A stretch of DNA of 64,000 bases from Ectopseudomonas khazarica (GCF_004521985.1 NZ_SBHZ01000022.1:18204-82203); one strand, 5' to 3'. Counted from the first letter of the stretch, positions 47,363 to 55,853 are shown. The notes: generated from the letters alone by a model not told the origin. Numbers and translations: made by a program.

Positions 47363-48289
47363 ATGGCCTCACAAGACATCATTGCCCGCTCCGCCACCAC
47401 CACGCCGATGCCCTCAGTGCGCGAGCTCGGCGAGGTGGCCAAGCTCATCGACGTCTCCAAGTGCATCGGCTGCAAGGCCTGCCAGGTGGCGTGCTCGGAG
47501 TGGAACGACCTGCGTGACGAGGTCGGTCACAACCACGGCACCTACGACAATCCGGCCGACCTCACGGCCAGTTCCTGGACGCTGATGCGCTTCACCGAAC
47601 ACGAGGAGGAAAGCGGCAAGCTGGAGTGGCTGATCCGCAAGGACGGCTGCATGCACTGCGCCGAGCCGGGCTGCCTGGCGGCCTGCCCGAGCCCGGGGGC
47701 GATCATCCAGTACGCCAACGGCATCGTCGATTTCAACCAGGACAAATGCATCGGCTGCGGCTACTGCATCACCGGTTGCCCGTTCAACATCCCGCGCATC
47801 TCGCAGAAGGACCACAAGGCCTACAAGTGCAGCCTGTGCTCCGATCGCGTGTCCGTCGGCATGGAGCCGGCCTGCGTGAAGACCTGTCCGACCGGCGCCA
47901 TCGTCTTCGGCAGCAAGGAGGCGATGAAGGAGCACGCCGACGGGCGCATCGCCGATCTCAAGTCGCGCGGCTACGACAATGCCGGTCTCTATGACCCGGC
48001 CGGCGTCGGCGGCACCCACGTGATGTACGTGCTGCATCACGCCGACAAACCGTCGCTGTACGCCGGGCTGCCGGACGACCCGGCCATCAGCCCGACGGTG
48101 GCGCTGTGGAAGGGCGTGGCCAAGCCGCTCGGCCTGCTGGCCATGGGCGCCACGGCGTTGCTTGGCTTCTTCCACTACATCCGCGTCGGACGCAACCGCG
48201 TGGAGGAAGACGAGCCCGTGAGCGGCGATCCTGCGGTGCATCAGGTCGACCCGGCCGTGCACACCTATGATCCGAACCAGCGGCCGTAG
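47363..48289 (+). CDS. fdnH: Formate dehydrogenase beta (iron-sulfur) subunit
   Basis: Carries electrons from FdnG to the membrane cytochrome. The 308-aa protein has four ferredoxin-type Cys clusters (CIGCKACQVACSEW, CMHCAEPGCLAACP, CIGCGYCITGCPFNIP, CSLCSDR with CVKTCP) and one C-terminal membrane helix (~255-275, PLGLLAMGATALLGFFHYI) with the following tail. The helix anchors the FdnGH pair to the periplasmic side. Ten bases after fdnG. Confidence 0.95.
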   Translation: MASQDIIARSATTTPMPSVRELGEVAKLIDVSKCIGCKACQVACSEWNDLRDEVGHNHGTYDNPADLTASSWTLMRFTEHEEESGKLEWLIRKDGCMHCAEPGCLAACPSPGAIIQYANGIVDFNQDKCIGCGYCITGCPFNIPRISQKDHKAYKCSLCSDRVSVGMEPACVKTCPTGAIVFGSKEAMKEHADGRIADLKSRGYDNAGLYDPAGVGGTHVMYVLHHADKPSLYAGLPDDPAISPTVALWKGVAKPLGLLAMGATALLGFFHYIRVGRNRVEEDEPVSGDPAVHQVDPAVHTYDPNQRP

Positions 48290-48298
48290 GAGACCAGC

Positions 48299-48931
48299 AT
48301 GAAACACGATATCCAACGCTACACGGCCGGCGAACGCAGCAACCACTGGGTGGTGGCGATCCTCTTCATCCTCGCCGGCCTGTCCGGCCTGGCGCTGTTC
48401 CACCCGGCGCTGTTCTGGCTCAGCAACCTGTTCGGTGGCGGCGTGTGGACGCGCATCCTGCACCCCTTCCTCGGCCTCGGCATGTTCCTGTTCTTCCTCT
48501 GGCTGGTGATGCGCTTCGCCGGGCACAACCGCCTCGAAGCCGGCGACCGCCAGTGGCTGGCACAGTGGCGCGACGTGGTCGCCAACCGTGAGGAAAACCT
48601 GCCGCCGGTGGGGCGCTACAACGCCGGGCAGAAGCTGCTGTTCTGGGTACTGCTGCTGTGCATGCTGGTGCTGCTGGCGACGGGCATCGTCATGTGGCGC
48701 CAGTACTTCAGCCACCTGTTCGGCATCGACCTGATCCGCCTCGCTTCGCTGCTGCATGCGGCGGCGGCCTGGGGGCTGATCATCTGCATCATCGTGCACG
48801 TCTACGCCGGCATCTGGGTCAAGGGCTCCATCGGCGCGATGGTCAGCGGCTGGGTCAGCAAGGGCTGGGCCCGCAAGCACCACGCCGCCTGGTACGAGGA
48901 AGTGAGCAAGGACAGCCACAAACACCACTGA
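48299..48931 (+). CDS. fdnI: Formate dehydrogenase gamma subunit, cytochrome b556
   Basis: A 210-aa four-helix cytochrome b that takes electrons from FdnH and reduces quinone in the membrane. The N-terminal YTAGERSNHWVVAILFILAG and the C-terminal ASLLHAAAAWGLIICIIVH contain His residues of the kind that bind the two b hemes. Nine bases after fdnH; a tight fdnGHI unit. A perfect inverted repeat starts 22 bases after its stop. Confidence 0.94.
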   Translation: MKHDIQRYTAGERSNHWVVAILFILAGLSGLALFHPALFWLSNLFGGGVWTRILHPFLGLGMFLFFLWLVMRFAGHNRLEAGDRQWLAQWRDVVANREENLPPVGRYNAGQKLLFWVLLLCMLVLLATGIVMWRQYFSHLFGIDLIRLASLLHAAAAWGLIICIIVHVYAGIWVKGSIGAMVSGWVSKGWARKHHAAWYEEVSKDSHKHH

Positions 48932-48953
48932 GTGCGTTGCTGGATGAGCGTTC

Positions 48954-49015
48954 CATCGCGGCTGAAGCCGCTCCTACATGAAGCCATATCCCGTAGGAGC
49001 GGCTTCAGCCGCGAT
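48954..49015. repeat. Inverted repeat after fdnI
   Basis: ATCGCGGCTGAAGCCGCTCC (continuing TAC) at 48954-48976 and GTAGGAGCGGCTTCAGCCGC (continuing GAT) at 48993-49015 are perfect 23-base inverted arms around a 16-base loop. May act as a partial terminator or RNA-stabilising element separating fdnGHI from fdhE-selAB; overlaps the first tandem unit. Confidence 0.75.
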
Positions 49016-49395
49016 AGAAGCTCGCCGCTAAAGCGCCTCCCACGCCCATCGCCGCACACCACCCCGTAGCCCGGATGCAATCCGGGGCCGCACCCGGCCA
49101 AGCACCACCGTACATCTCCGTAGGAGCGGCTTCAGCCGCGATAAAGCGCACCGCTAAAGCGCCTCCCACGCCTATCGCCGCACACCACCCCGTAGTCCGG
49201 ATGCAATCCGGGGCCGCAGCCGGCCAAGCACCACCGTACATCTCCGTAGGAGCGGCTTCAGCCGCGATAAAAGCGCGCCGCCAAAGCGCCTCCCACGCCC
49301 ATCGCCGCACACCACCCCGTAGCCCGGATGCAATCCGGGACCGCCCCCGGCCAAGCACCAACGTACGTCTCTGTGGGAGGGGCTTCAGCCGCGAC
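48991..49395. repeat. Three-copy ~127-bp tandem repeat between fdnI and fdhE
   Basis: The motif GTAGGAGCGGCTTCAGCCGC recurs at 48993, 49120 and 49246, with a degraded copy at 49373 (period 126-127 bases). Each unit also contains the GTAGCCCGGATGCAATCCGG-type palindrome (one copy reads GTAGTCCGG). Open frames running through this block are periodic artefacts. The whole 590-base gap holds no gene that I can support; 49400-49521 is plain upstream sequence of fdhE. Confidence 0.85.
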
Positions 49396-49521
49396 AGCCC
49401 TGTAACAGAAACCACACAGCTGACCCTCCAGCAACCTGCCCATCCCCACCGGCAAACCCCATCAGCCTGGTCTAGGCTGATCACAGCCATTTCCACGGGA
49501 GCAGTCCCTAAGGAGTCCTGC

Positions 49522-50454
49522 GTGTCAGGCCAGATTCTCGAGCCGGGGCAGATCGAAGCTGCGGCCAATATTCCGCCCTTTCTCCACTTGCCCGAGCCCG
49601 ACCTGTTCCGCCGCCGTGCCCAACGCCTGCGCCACCTCGCCGTGGATCACCCCTTGGCCGCCTATCTGCTGCTGATGGCCGAGCTGTGCGAGGCCCAGCA
49701 GCGCGTGCTGGACGCGCCGCCCGCATTGCCGGGCCCCTCGGCCGACACCCTGAGTCGTTGCCTGGAACACCAGATGCCGCCGCTGGGCTTCGACACGCTG
49801 GTACGTGGCGATGCCTGGCTGCCGGCGCTGGATGCGCTGCTGAGCAGCTTCCAGGGCACCGGCAACCCCTCCGTCAGCGCTGCCCTGGCAGCCCTGCGCG
49901 AAGCCGACAGCGGTCAGCGCAAGGTCTGGGCCATCGCTTTGCTGGGCGGCCAGTTCGACCTGTTGCCTGCTGCCCTGGCGCCCTTTCTCGGTGCCGCGTT
50001 GCAGGTCGCGTTCAGTCACTGGCTGCTGGCGCTGCCGAGCGAACGTCTGATCGAGTCCGGCAGCCAGACGCAGTGCCCGGCCTGCGGCGCGCCGCCGGTG
50101 GCCGGCATGCTGCGCCATCGCGGCAAGTATGCCGGCCTGCGCTACCTGAGCTGTTCGCTGTGCGCCTGCGAATGGCACTACGTGCGGGTCAAGTGCAGCC
50201 ATTGCGAGTCGTCCAAGCACCTTGGCTACCTGTCCTTGCAGCGCGAAGGCGTGGCTGCCGAGCGGGCGGCGATTCGCGCCGAGGTCTGCCCAGCGTGCCA
50301 GGGCTATCTCAAGCAGTGCTACCTGGAGTTCGACGACCAGGCCGATGCCGTCGCCGATGACCTGGCCAGCCTCGATCTGGACATGCGCCTGAGCGAGGAC
50401 GGGCATCTGCGCCGCGCGCCGAATCTGCTGCTGGCCCCCGGCAATACCGATTGA
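49522..50454 (+). CDS. fdhE: Formate dehydrogenase accessory protein FdhE
   Basis: Cytoplasmic maturation factor that binds the Tat-exported FdnG before export. The 310-aa protein has paired Cys motifs typical of this rubredoxin-like family: CPACGAPPV, CSLCACEWHYVRVKCSHC and CPACQGY. GTG 49522 follows an AAGGAG ribosome site and yields MSGQILEPGQIEAAANIPPF, the family N-terminus; upstream in-frame codons run through the tandem repeats and are rejected. Six bases before selA. Confidence 0.93.
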   Translation: MSGQILEPGQIEAAANIPPFLHLPEPDLFRRRAQRLRHLAVDHPLAAYLLLMAELCEAQQRVLDAPPALPGPSADTLSRCLEHQMPPLGFDTLVRGDAWLPALDALLSSFQGTGNPSVSAALAALREADSGQRKVWAIALLGGQFDLLPAALAPFLGAALQVAFSHWLLALPSERLIESGSQTQCPACGAPPVAGMLRHRGKYAGLRYLSCSLCACEWHYVRVKCSHCESSKHLGYLSLQREGVAAERAAIRAEVCPACQGYLKQCYLEFDDQADAVADDLASLDLDMRLSEDGHLRRAPNLLLAPGNTD

Positions 50455-50466
50455 CGGAACGTGACG

Positions 50467-51873
50467 ATGAACGCCGCCCGCCTGCCTTCCATCGACCGCC
50501 TGTTGCGCTGCGACAGCGTGGCGCCGCTGCAACGACGCTATGGCCGCGATGCCCTGCTGGCCACCCTGCGTGACCTGCTCGACGAGCTGCGCGAACCCGC
50601 GCGCAGTGGCCAGCTCGCAGCCGTCGAACTGAGCGAGGCCGTGCTCGCCGGCCGCGCCGGTGAGCGGCTGGCGGCGCGCCATGCCAGCCGCGTGCGCCGC
50701 GTATTCAACCTCACCGGTACCGTGCTGCACACCAACCTCGGCCGGGCGCTGTTGCCTGAGGAAGCCATCGACGCCATCACCCAGGCCGCGCGCTACCCGC
50801 TCAACCTCGAATTCGACCTGGCCAGCGGCAAGCGCGGTGACCGCGACGACCTGATCATCGGGCTGATTCGCGAGCTGACGGGCGCCGAGGCCGTCACCGT
50901 GGTCAACAACAATGCCGCCGCCGTGCTGCTGGCGCTGAACAGCCTGGGGGCGCGCAAGGAAGGCATCATTTCCCGTGGCGAGCTGATCGAGATCGGCGGT
51001 GCCTTCCGCATTCCCGACATCATGGCGCGCGCCGGGGTCAAGCTGGTCGAAGTCGGCACCACCAACCGCACCCACGCCAAGGACTACGAGGCCGCCATCG
51101 GCCTGCGCTCGGGCCTGCTCATGCGCGTGCACACCAGCAACTACAGCGTGCAGGGCTTCACCGCCAGCGTCGCCACCCGTGACCTGGCCGCCATCGCCCA
51201 CGCCCATGGTCTGCCGCTGCTGGAAGACCTCGGCAGCGGCAGCCTGATCGACCTCACACGCTGGGGCCTGCCCAAGGAGCCGACCGTGCAGGAAGCACTG
51301 CGCGATGGCGCCGATATCGTCACCTTCAGCGGCGACAAGCTGCTCGGCGGCCCGCAGGCCGGGATCATCCTCGGCAGCCGGGAACTGATCGGGCGGATCA
51401 AGAAAAACCCGCTCAAGCGCGCCCTGCGCGTGGACAAGCTGACCCTGGCCGCGCTGGAGGCGGTGCTCGGCCTGTACCGCGATCCGGACCGCCTGGGCGA
51501 GCGCCTGACCAGCCTGCGCCTGCTCAGCCGGGCGCAGGTGGACATTCGCGCCCAGGCCGAGCGCGTCGCCCCGGCACTGGCGGCCAGTCTCGGCGGGCCC
51601 TGGCAGGTTGCCGTGGTCGACGCCCTGGGCATGATCGGTAGCGGCGCCCAGCCCGTGGCACGTCTGCCCAGCGCGGCCCTGTGCATTCGTCCGCAGACCT
51701 CCAAGCGCCTGCGCGGTCGTGCGCTGCGCGAACTGGAAGGGCTGCTGCGCGAGTTGCCGATCCCGGTGATCGGCCGGGTCGACGACGATGCCCTGTGGCT
51801 CGACCTGCGCCAGCTCGACGATGAGGCCGCCTTCGTCGCGCAACTTTCCAGGTTGCGCGAGGCACTGCCGTGA
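50467..51873 (+). CDS. selA: Selenocysteine synthase
   Basis: PLP enzyme converting seryl-tRNA-Sec to selenocysteyl-tRNA-Sec. The protein is 468 aa from ATG 50467 (a GTG at 50461 is an alternative start). Conserved: RRVFNLTGTVLHTNLGRALL, the PLP Lys at about 291 in FSGDKLLGGPQAGII, and the C-terminal GRVDDDALWLDLRQ. The stop overlaps the selB start by three bases (GTGA), so the two are translationally coupled. Works with selC, now displaced downstream by the inserted island. Confidence 0.95.
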   Translation: MNAARLPSIDRLLRCDSVAPLQRRYGRDALLATLRDLLDELREPARSGQLAAVELSEAVLAGRAGERLAARHASRVRRVFNLTGTVLHTNLGRALLPEEAIDAITQAARYPLNLEFDLASGKRGDRDDLIIGLIRELTGAEAVTVVNNNAAAVLLALNSLGARKEGIISRGELIEIGGAFRIPDIMARAGVKLVEVGTTNRTHAKDYEAAIGLRSGLLMRVHTSNYSVQGFTASVATRDLAAIAHAHGLPLLEDLGSGSLIDLTRWGLPKEPTVQEALRDGADIVTFSGDKLLGGPQAGIILGSRELIGRIKKNPLKRALRVDKLTLAALEAVLGLYRDPDRLGERLTSLRLLSRAQVDIRAQAERVAPALAASLGGPWQVAVVDALGMIGSGAQPVARLPSAALCIRPQTSKRLRGRALRELEGLLRELPIPVIGRVDDDALWLDLRQLDDEAAFVAQLSRLREALP

Positions 51874-53822
51874 TCGTCGGCACCGCCGGCCACATCGACC
51901 ACGGCAAGACCGCGTTGCTGCAGGCACTCACCGGCCAGCAGGGCGACCGCCGTCCGGCGGAGCGCGCCCGTGGTATCACCATCGACCTGGGCTACCTCTA
52001 TGCCGACCTGGGCGACGGCCAGCTCACCGGTTTCATCGACGTGCCCGGGCATGAACGCTTCGTCCACAACATGCTCGCCGGCGCCTGTGGCATCGACCTG
52101 CTGTTGCTGGTGGTGGCCGCTGACGACGGCGTGATGCCGCAGACCCGCGAGCACCTGGCCATCGCCGAGCTGCTGGGCATTCGCCAGGCGCTGGTGGTGC
52201 TGAGCAAGGTCGACCGGGTGGATGCCGTGCGCGTGCAACAGGTGAGCGAGCAGGTGCGCGACTTGCTCGCCCCCGGTCCGCTGGCCGGCGCCGAGCTGCT
52301 GGCGGTGGACAGCCTCAGTGGGCAAGGCATCGACACCCTGCGCCAGCACCTGCTGGCGTTCGCGGCCGCGCAGGCGGCGCGCAGCGCGCAGGGCTATTTC
52401 CGCCTGCCCATCGATCGTGCCTTCAGTGTCGACGGTGCCGGTGTGGTGGTCACCGGCACGGCCTTCGCCGGGCAGGTGGCGCTGGCCGACGAGTTGCTGC
52501 TCAGCCCCTCCGGGCGTCGCGTGCGTGTCCGCGGCCTGCATGCACAGAACCGCCAGGCCGAACGTGCCGTCGCCGGCCAGCGGGTGGCGCTGAACCTGGC
52601 CGGTGAGCGCCTGACGGTCGAGCAACTGCATCGGGGCGACTGGTTGCTGGCACCGGCGCTGCTGGCGCCTAGCACCCGCCTGGACATCGAGCTGCAGCTG
52701 CTCGCCTCGGAAATACGTGCGCTGGCGCACTGGACGCCGGTGCACGTGCACCTGGCTGCGCAGGACGTCAGCGGGCGTGTCGCCCTGCTCGATACGGACA
52801 GCCTCGCGCCCGGCCAGTCCTGCCTGGCCCAACTGGTGCTCAATGCCCCGGCGCATGCCGTACACGGCGATCGCGTGGTGCTGCGTGATCAGTCCGCGCA
52901 GCGCACCCTGGGCGGGGGGCAGGTCCTCGACCCTTTCGCTCCGGCCCGTGGGCGCCGCTCATCGCCGAGGCTTGTACAGCTGCAGGCGCTGCGCAGCGCT
53001 TCTCTGGAGGAAGCACTACCGGCATTGCTACAGTCTGCCGGCAATGGCCTCGATCCCACCCTGCTGGAGCGCCAGTTCAACCGCCAGCGTGACAGCTGGA
53101 CGTTGCCCTCTGGTCTCTGCGAGCTGGTCACCCGCCAGGGCACGCGACTGTTCGATGCGACTCAATTGCAGGCGTTGCGCGAGGCGCTGGTCGAGGGCCT
53201 GCGACGTTTTCATGCTGAGTCCCCGGACGAGCTCGGCCCGGACCGCGACCGTTTGCGCCGTTATGCCCTGAGCGAACTGGAGCGCCCGGTATTCATTGCC
53301 CTGCTGGACGAGGCGTTGGCCGAGGGGCGTATCAGCAGCAGCGGGCCATGGCTGCACCTGCCGGATCACCGCGTGCAATTGGGTGCGGAGGACGAAGCGC
53401 TGCGCGAACGGCTCTGGCCGCTGCTGCTCGCCGGCGGCTTCGACCCGCCCTGGGTCCGCGACCTGGCTGGCGCGGTGCAGCAGGATGAAGCCAGCGTACG
53501 CCTGCTGCTGCGCAAACTGGCGCGCCTGGGCCTGCTGCATCAGGTGGTCAAGGATCTGTTCTACCCCGAGCCAACGCTGCACAGCCTGGCACTTCATGCC
53601 CTGACGCTGGAGCAGCAGCATGGCGGCCTGCGCGTGATCGACTGGCGCGACCGCATCGCCGTTGGCCGCAAGCGCAGCATCCAGCTGCTGGAGTACTTCG
53701 ACCGCATCGGCTTCACCCGCCGCCTGGCCACCGAGCGCCGCATCCGCAGCGACTCGGCATTGGCCGTTCAACTGATGGGAGTCAAGGAAGAGGAGGGCTG
53801 CTTACCCAGTGACATCCATTGA
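51870..53822 (+). CDS. selB: Selenocysteine-specific elongation factor SelB
   Basis: GTPase that carries Sec-tRNA to the ribosome and reads the SECIS hairpin. The 650-aa protein has GTP-binding motifs G1 (GTAGHIDHGKTALL), G3 (DVPGHERF) and NKxD-like SKVD, EF-Tu domains II-III, and C-terminal winged helices (~480-640) for RNA binding. It starts with GTG inside the selA stop. The native chromosome continues only 81 bases past its stop before the selC remnant at 53904. Confidence 0.95.
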   Translation: MIVGTAGHIDHGKTALLQALTGQQGDRRPAERARGITIDLGYLYADLGDGQLTGFIDVPGHERFVHNMLAGACGIDLLLLVVAADDGVMPQTREHLAIAELLGIRQALVVLSKVDRVDAVRVQQVSEQVRDLLAPGPLAGAELLAVDSLSGQGIDTLRQHLLAFAAAQAARSAQGYFRLPIDRAFSVDGAGVVVTGTAFAGQVALADELLLSPSGRRVRVRGLHAQNRQAERAVAGQRVALNLAGERLTVEQLHRGDWLLAPALLAPSTRLDIELQLLASEIRALAHWTPVHVHLAAQDVSGRVALLDTDSLAPGQSCLAQLVLNAPAHAVHGDRVVLRDQSAQRTLGGGQVLDPFAPARGRRSSPRLVQLQALRSASLEEALPALLQSAGNGLDPTLLERQFNRQRDSWTLPSGLCELVTRQGTRLFDATQLQALREALVEGLRRFHAESPDELGPDRDRLRRYALSELERPVFIALLDEALAEGRISSSGPWLHLPDHRVQLGAEDEALRERLWPLLLAGGFDPPWVRDLAGAVQQDEASVRLLLRKLARLGLLHQVVKDLFYPEPTLHSLALHALTLEQQHGGLRVIDWRDRIAVGRKRSIQLLEYFDRIGFTRRLATERRIRSDSALAVQLMGVKEEEGCLPSDIH

Positions 53823-53903
53823 CGCACGACGCACGACGGTCGCCATCGGCTACCCTGCGCAAGAACAAAGAGGGCTGCCATGCGCCACGTAGCCAACGAA
53901 CGA

Positions 53904-53941
53904 GGAAGGCAATCACGCCCGGTGGCGTGGCCGGGCTTCAA
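53904..53941 (+). pseudogene. Truncated selC 5' half (left attachment remnant)
   Basis: Identical over 38 bases to the first 38 of the intact tRNA-Sec gene, starting GGAAGGCAATCACGCCCGGT and ending in the anticodon loop (GGGCTTCAA). It then diverges (left CCCTCT, intact ACCCGG). Cannot form a tRNA. Adjoining the chromosomal selB gene, it marks the original selC position and probably its original promoter. Confidence 0.92.
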
Positions 53942-54002
53942 CCCTCTGGTTCGCTCTCGCATTGCTCTGCAAAGCCCGGCTTTTCTAGTCTCGGCTTCTA
54001 TC

Positions 54003-54074
54003 CATGGGCGCATTGTCCCGCTATCCCTTGCAGCGATTTCGACACTTTCTCGACGCCGCCTTGCGTGACACCTA
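54003..54074 (+). pseudogene. Possible recombinase C-terminal remnant
   Basis: A short open stretch ending RFRHFLDAALRDT-stop, similar to the extreme C-termini of the two clearer recombinase fragments in this island (GFRHLFDTDAEREKEER and DFRHFFDTSANADPAGQ). Only ~20 residues; may be a shared DNA motif and not a relic gene. The rest of 53942-54277 shows nothing recognisable. Confidence 0.35.
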
Positions 54075-54277
54075 GCGCCATGTGTATATCGGTCCAGTAG
54101 TAATGAAATCCCCAAAATAGGAGGTCAAACGGGATACCTGCCCGGGTTTCTGTCGTGGAATAACCTTCGAATAAGGAATGCTCCTCCGAAAATTTTCAGT
54201 TATTCTGTCCAGGAGCTATATCAATTTGTCACTCGTGCATTGGTGTGGAAGTTTATCTAGTTGCTATTAGGGAAAAC

Positions 54278-54661
54278 ATGGAGCGTAATCCGATAATACT
54301 TGGGGTATTCGCAGCACTAATTGCATTGTTGCTCGTTAAGCTCGTTAAAGCCACGCTGGGCAGCCACCTTGCAAACTTCATGCTGGAAGTTGCATATAAC
54401 CTTCCATGGTTGGCTGGTGGCTTTGTTGCTGGATACAAGGCAAAACTTACCCCGCTCAAAAATGGCGCGATCACCGGTGCGTTTTATGGGGGCATTCTCT
54501 GTCTAATCGGAATGGCTCTGATTTCAACTCAAACGCATGGAGTGCAAGAGAAAATCTCGCAACTTGGCTTCTCCGCGTTGGCTGTTGTGAGGTTTTCTTT
54601 TATGTTCTCTTTGGCGTCCGCCTTTGGATATTTACAAAAGGCGACGCGAGCAGCTTTCTAA
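54278..54661 (+). CDS. Cassette gene: small membrane protein
   Basis: A 127-aa protein with three or four hydrophobic segments (~5-20, ~33-50, ~60-80, ~95-118), no recognised family. Low GC for this genome. ATG 54278 (MERNPIILGVFAALIALLLV) follows a GGGA site; an in-frame GTG at 54245 would add eleven residues. An attC-like site begins within its last codons, the normal position for an integron cassette gene. Confidence 0.7.
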   Translation: MERNPIILGVFAALIALLLVKLVKATLGSHLANFMLEVAYNLPWLAGGFVAGYKAKLTPLKNGAITGAFYGGILCLIGMALISTQTHGVQEKISQLGFSALAVVRFSFMFSLASAFGYLQKATRAAF

Positions 54662-54727
54662 CAGTACTCTAAACAACCACTCAGGATGGGGCTCGCTAAA
54701 GCCTGCTCCGTAGCTTAATCGTTAGGT
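54656..54727 (+). repeat. attC-like site 1
   Basis: Starts TTCTAAC and ends GTTAGGT, the two consensus core sites of integron attC (RYYYAAC ... GTTRRRY), 72 bases long. The centre is less similar to the other sites of the array. Confidence 0.6.
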
Positions 54728-54732
54728 ATCAC

Positions 54733-55011
54733 ATGGAATCGTGGCGCTCTCTCACCCTCCAGCTAGCCATTTCTCTAGCTTATGCATCTATATTCCCTAT
54801 CACCAATCTATTAGGTGGCGGCATCATGATGCTTGGGATAATTTTATCTATTCCTTTTCTACCTATTGGCTGGATAGTTGGCATGGCCTTCGTTCAAGCC
54901 TTTGGCTCCGAATCTGCATATTTACTAGGAGCTTTTATTGCGGTTGCAATTCAGGCCTTTCTGCTTATCCGTTGGCTTGCTGCCGGTAGAAAAAACGAGG
55001 CAAATACCTAA
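54733..55011 (+). CDS. Cassette gene: small membrane protein
   Basis: A 92-aa protein with two or three hydrophobic segments (~8-28, ~29-55, ~60-82), e.g. GGGIMMLGIILSIPFLPIGW. No family recognised. It begins six bases after attC-like site 1 with no clear ribosome site and ends inside site 2, so it fills the cassette completely. Confidence 0.65.
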   Translation: MESWRSLTLQLAISLAYASIFPITNLLGGGIMMLGIILSIPFLPIGWIVGMAFVQAFGSESAYLLGAFIAVAIQAFLLIRWLAAGRKNEANT

Positions 55012-55080
55012 CAAGCGGTTCAAACCGTTCGCTTCGCTCACTGGGACGGGCTAAAGCCGCTCCTTAACCAAACGTCATGA
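55006..55080 (+). repeat. attC-like site 2
   Basis: Core ACCTAAC at the left; inner GCGGTTCAA pairs with CCTTAACC and CCAAACG on the right with an unpaired base, as in attC. Shares GTTCGCTTCGCTCACTGGG and the CCTTAACCAAACGT tail with sites 4 to 6. Right end GTCATGA is degenerate. Confidence 0.75.
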
Positions 55081-55110
55081 ATCAAGAGAAAATTCAAGGA
55101 AGGACCACTG

Positions 55111-55533
55111 ATGAATAAATTTCTAATTGCACTCGCCCTCGCGCTATTGCCGCAAATCACACTGGCAGCAAATCAATTAATTGAGGATGGGTTTAAAGCA
55201 TTTAAAGACAAAGGCCCGACCGAAGCCTGGAATGTATGGGCCAAAGGTGGGCCACTCGAAGGCAGCAGAGAGTTACAGGCTCAATCCGCGCAGTTCGGAC
55301 AAATATCCGCTTTTTATGGGGAGTTCGCAGGTTACGAATATGTTTCCGAAAAGGAAATTTCCCCATCTACAAAATCTATCTATGTAGTGATAAAAATGGA
55401 TAAAGGGCCGTTGTTCGGGAAATTCATTACATACAAGAGGCCAGACAGTCAGTGGATTATCTCAAGTTTTAATTTCCATACCTATGCAGAGCAGGTATGG
55501 CCACCTTGTGTTTACTCAGTATGCAGTAACTAG
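55111..55533 (+). CDS. Cassette gene: small secreted protein
   Basis: A 140-aa protein with a clear Sec signal peptide (MNKFLIALALALLPQITLAA) and a compact, Trp/Tyr-rich mature part (EDGFKAFKDKGPTEAWNVWA, GKFITYKRPDSQWIISSFNF) that looks like a small secreted NTF2- or cystatin-like domain; no family assigned. ATG 55111 has a good AAGGAAGG ribosome site. Its downstream attC is cut off after about 27 bases by a palindromic insertion. Confidence 0.72.
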   Translation: MNKFLIALALALLPQITLAANQLIEDGFKAFKDKGPTEAWNVWAKGGPLEGSRELQAQSAQFGQISAFYGEFAGYEYVSEKEISPSTKSIYVVIKMDKGPLFGKFITYKRPDSQWIISSFNFHTYAEQVWPPCVYSVCSN

Positions 55534-55536
55534 CCT

Positions 55537-55563
55537 CATAATAATTGCTTCAAGTCGTTCGCT
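55537..55563 (+). repeat. Truncated attC-like site 3
   Basis: The left part of an attC (ATTGCTTCAAGTCGTTCGCT) matching sites 4-6, then abruptly replaced by the palindromic element. Shows the array was broken by a later insertion or deletion. Confidence 0.6.
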
Positions 55564-55568
55564 GTACA

Positions 55569-55635
55569 GGAAAAGGGGACAGATTTATTTATGGTGCAGC
55601 TCCACTGGTCTAAAAATTAATCTGTCCCCTTTTTT
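55569..55635. mobile_element. Palindromic GGGGACAGATT element
   Basis: GAAAAGGGGACAGATTTATT at the left and AATCTGTCCCCTTTTTT at the right are inverted arms around ~25 bases. From memory this sequence often borders REP/IS200-type transposase genes in proteobacteria; here no transposase is present, so it is a solo non-autonomous copy or its scar. Confidence 0.6.
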
Positions 55636-55640
55636 CTTTT

Positions 55641-55820
55641 CTACACGGCGGGAATGTCCTCACCCTGCAAAAGGTGCTCGGCCATGCCACCCTGGTAATG
55701 ACCATGCGCTATGCCCATCTGGCGCCGGACTACCTCAAGGAAGCCATGGTGCTCGGACCGATCAGGGGTTTTCGACACTTATTCGACACTGACGCCGAAC
55801 GCGAAAAAGAAGAACGCTAG
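55641..55820 (+). pseudogene. Tyrosine recombinase C-terminal fragment
   Basis: About 58 codons of an integrase C-terminus in frame with stop TAG at 55818-55820: HGGNVLTLQKVLGHATLVM, then TMRYAHLAP with the nucleophile Tyr, then GFRHLFDTDAEREKEER. The N-terminal ~80% including the first catalytic Arg and the HxxR box is absent. It abuts the palindromic element on its left and lies 33 bases before an inverted selC 3' fragment, as if a second selC-targeting element had been here. Confidence 0.85.
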
Positions 55821-55853
55821 AACCCGCGTCGTTCGGGGCTTCCAGCGGGGAAA

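Noticed and set aside
44830..47475. Minus-strand 881-codon open frame antisense to fdnG
   Set aside because: Shadow of the fdnG codon pattern; no recognisable domain or ribosome site.
48991..49395. Repeat block considered as a CRISPR array
   Set aside because: The unit is 127 bases and its whole length is repeated, with no unique spacers and no cas genes.
49005..49568. Open frames of 60-190 codons through the 49-kb tandem block
   Set aside because: They repeat with the 127-base unit and encode the same low-information peptide; artefact of the repeat.
53904..53941. Second functional tRNA-Sec gene beside selB
   Set aside because: Only the first 38 bases are present; the variable arm, T arm and acceptor 3' strand are missing.
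55484..55792. A 102-codon plus-strand open frame over the palindrome and integrase relic
   Set aside because: It runs out of frame with the integrase fragment and through the palindromic element; no independent support.
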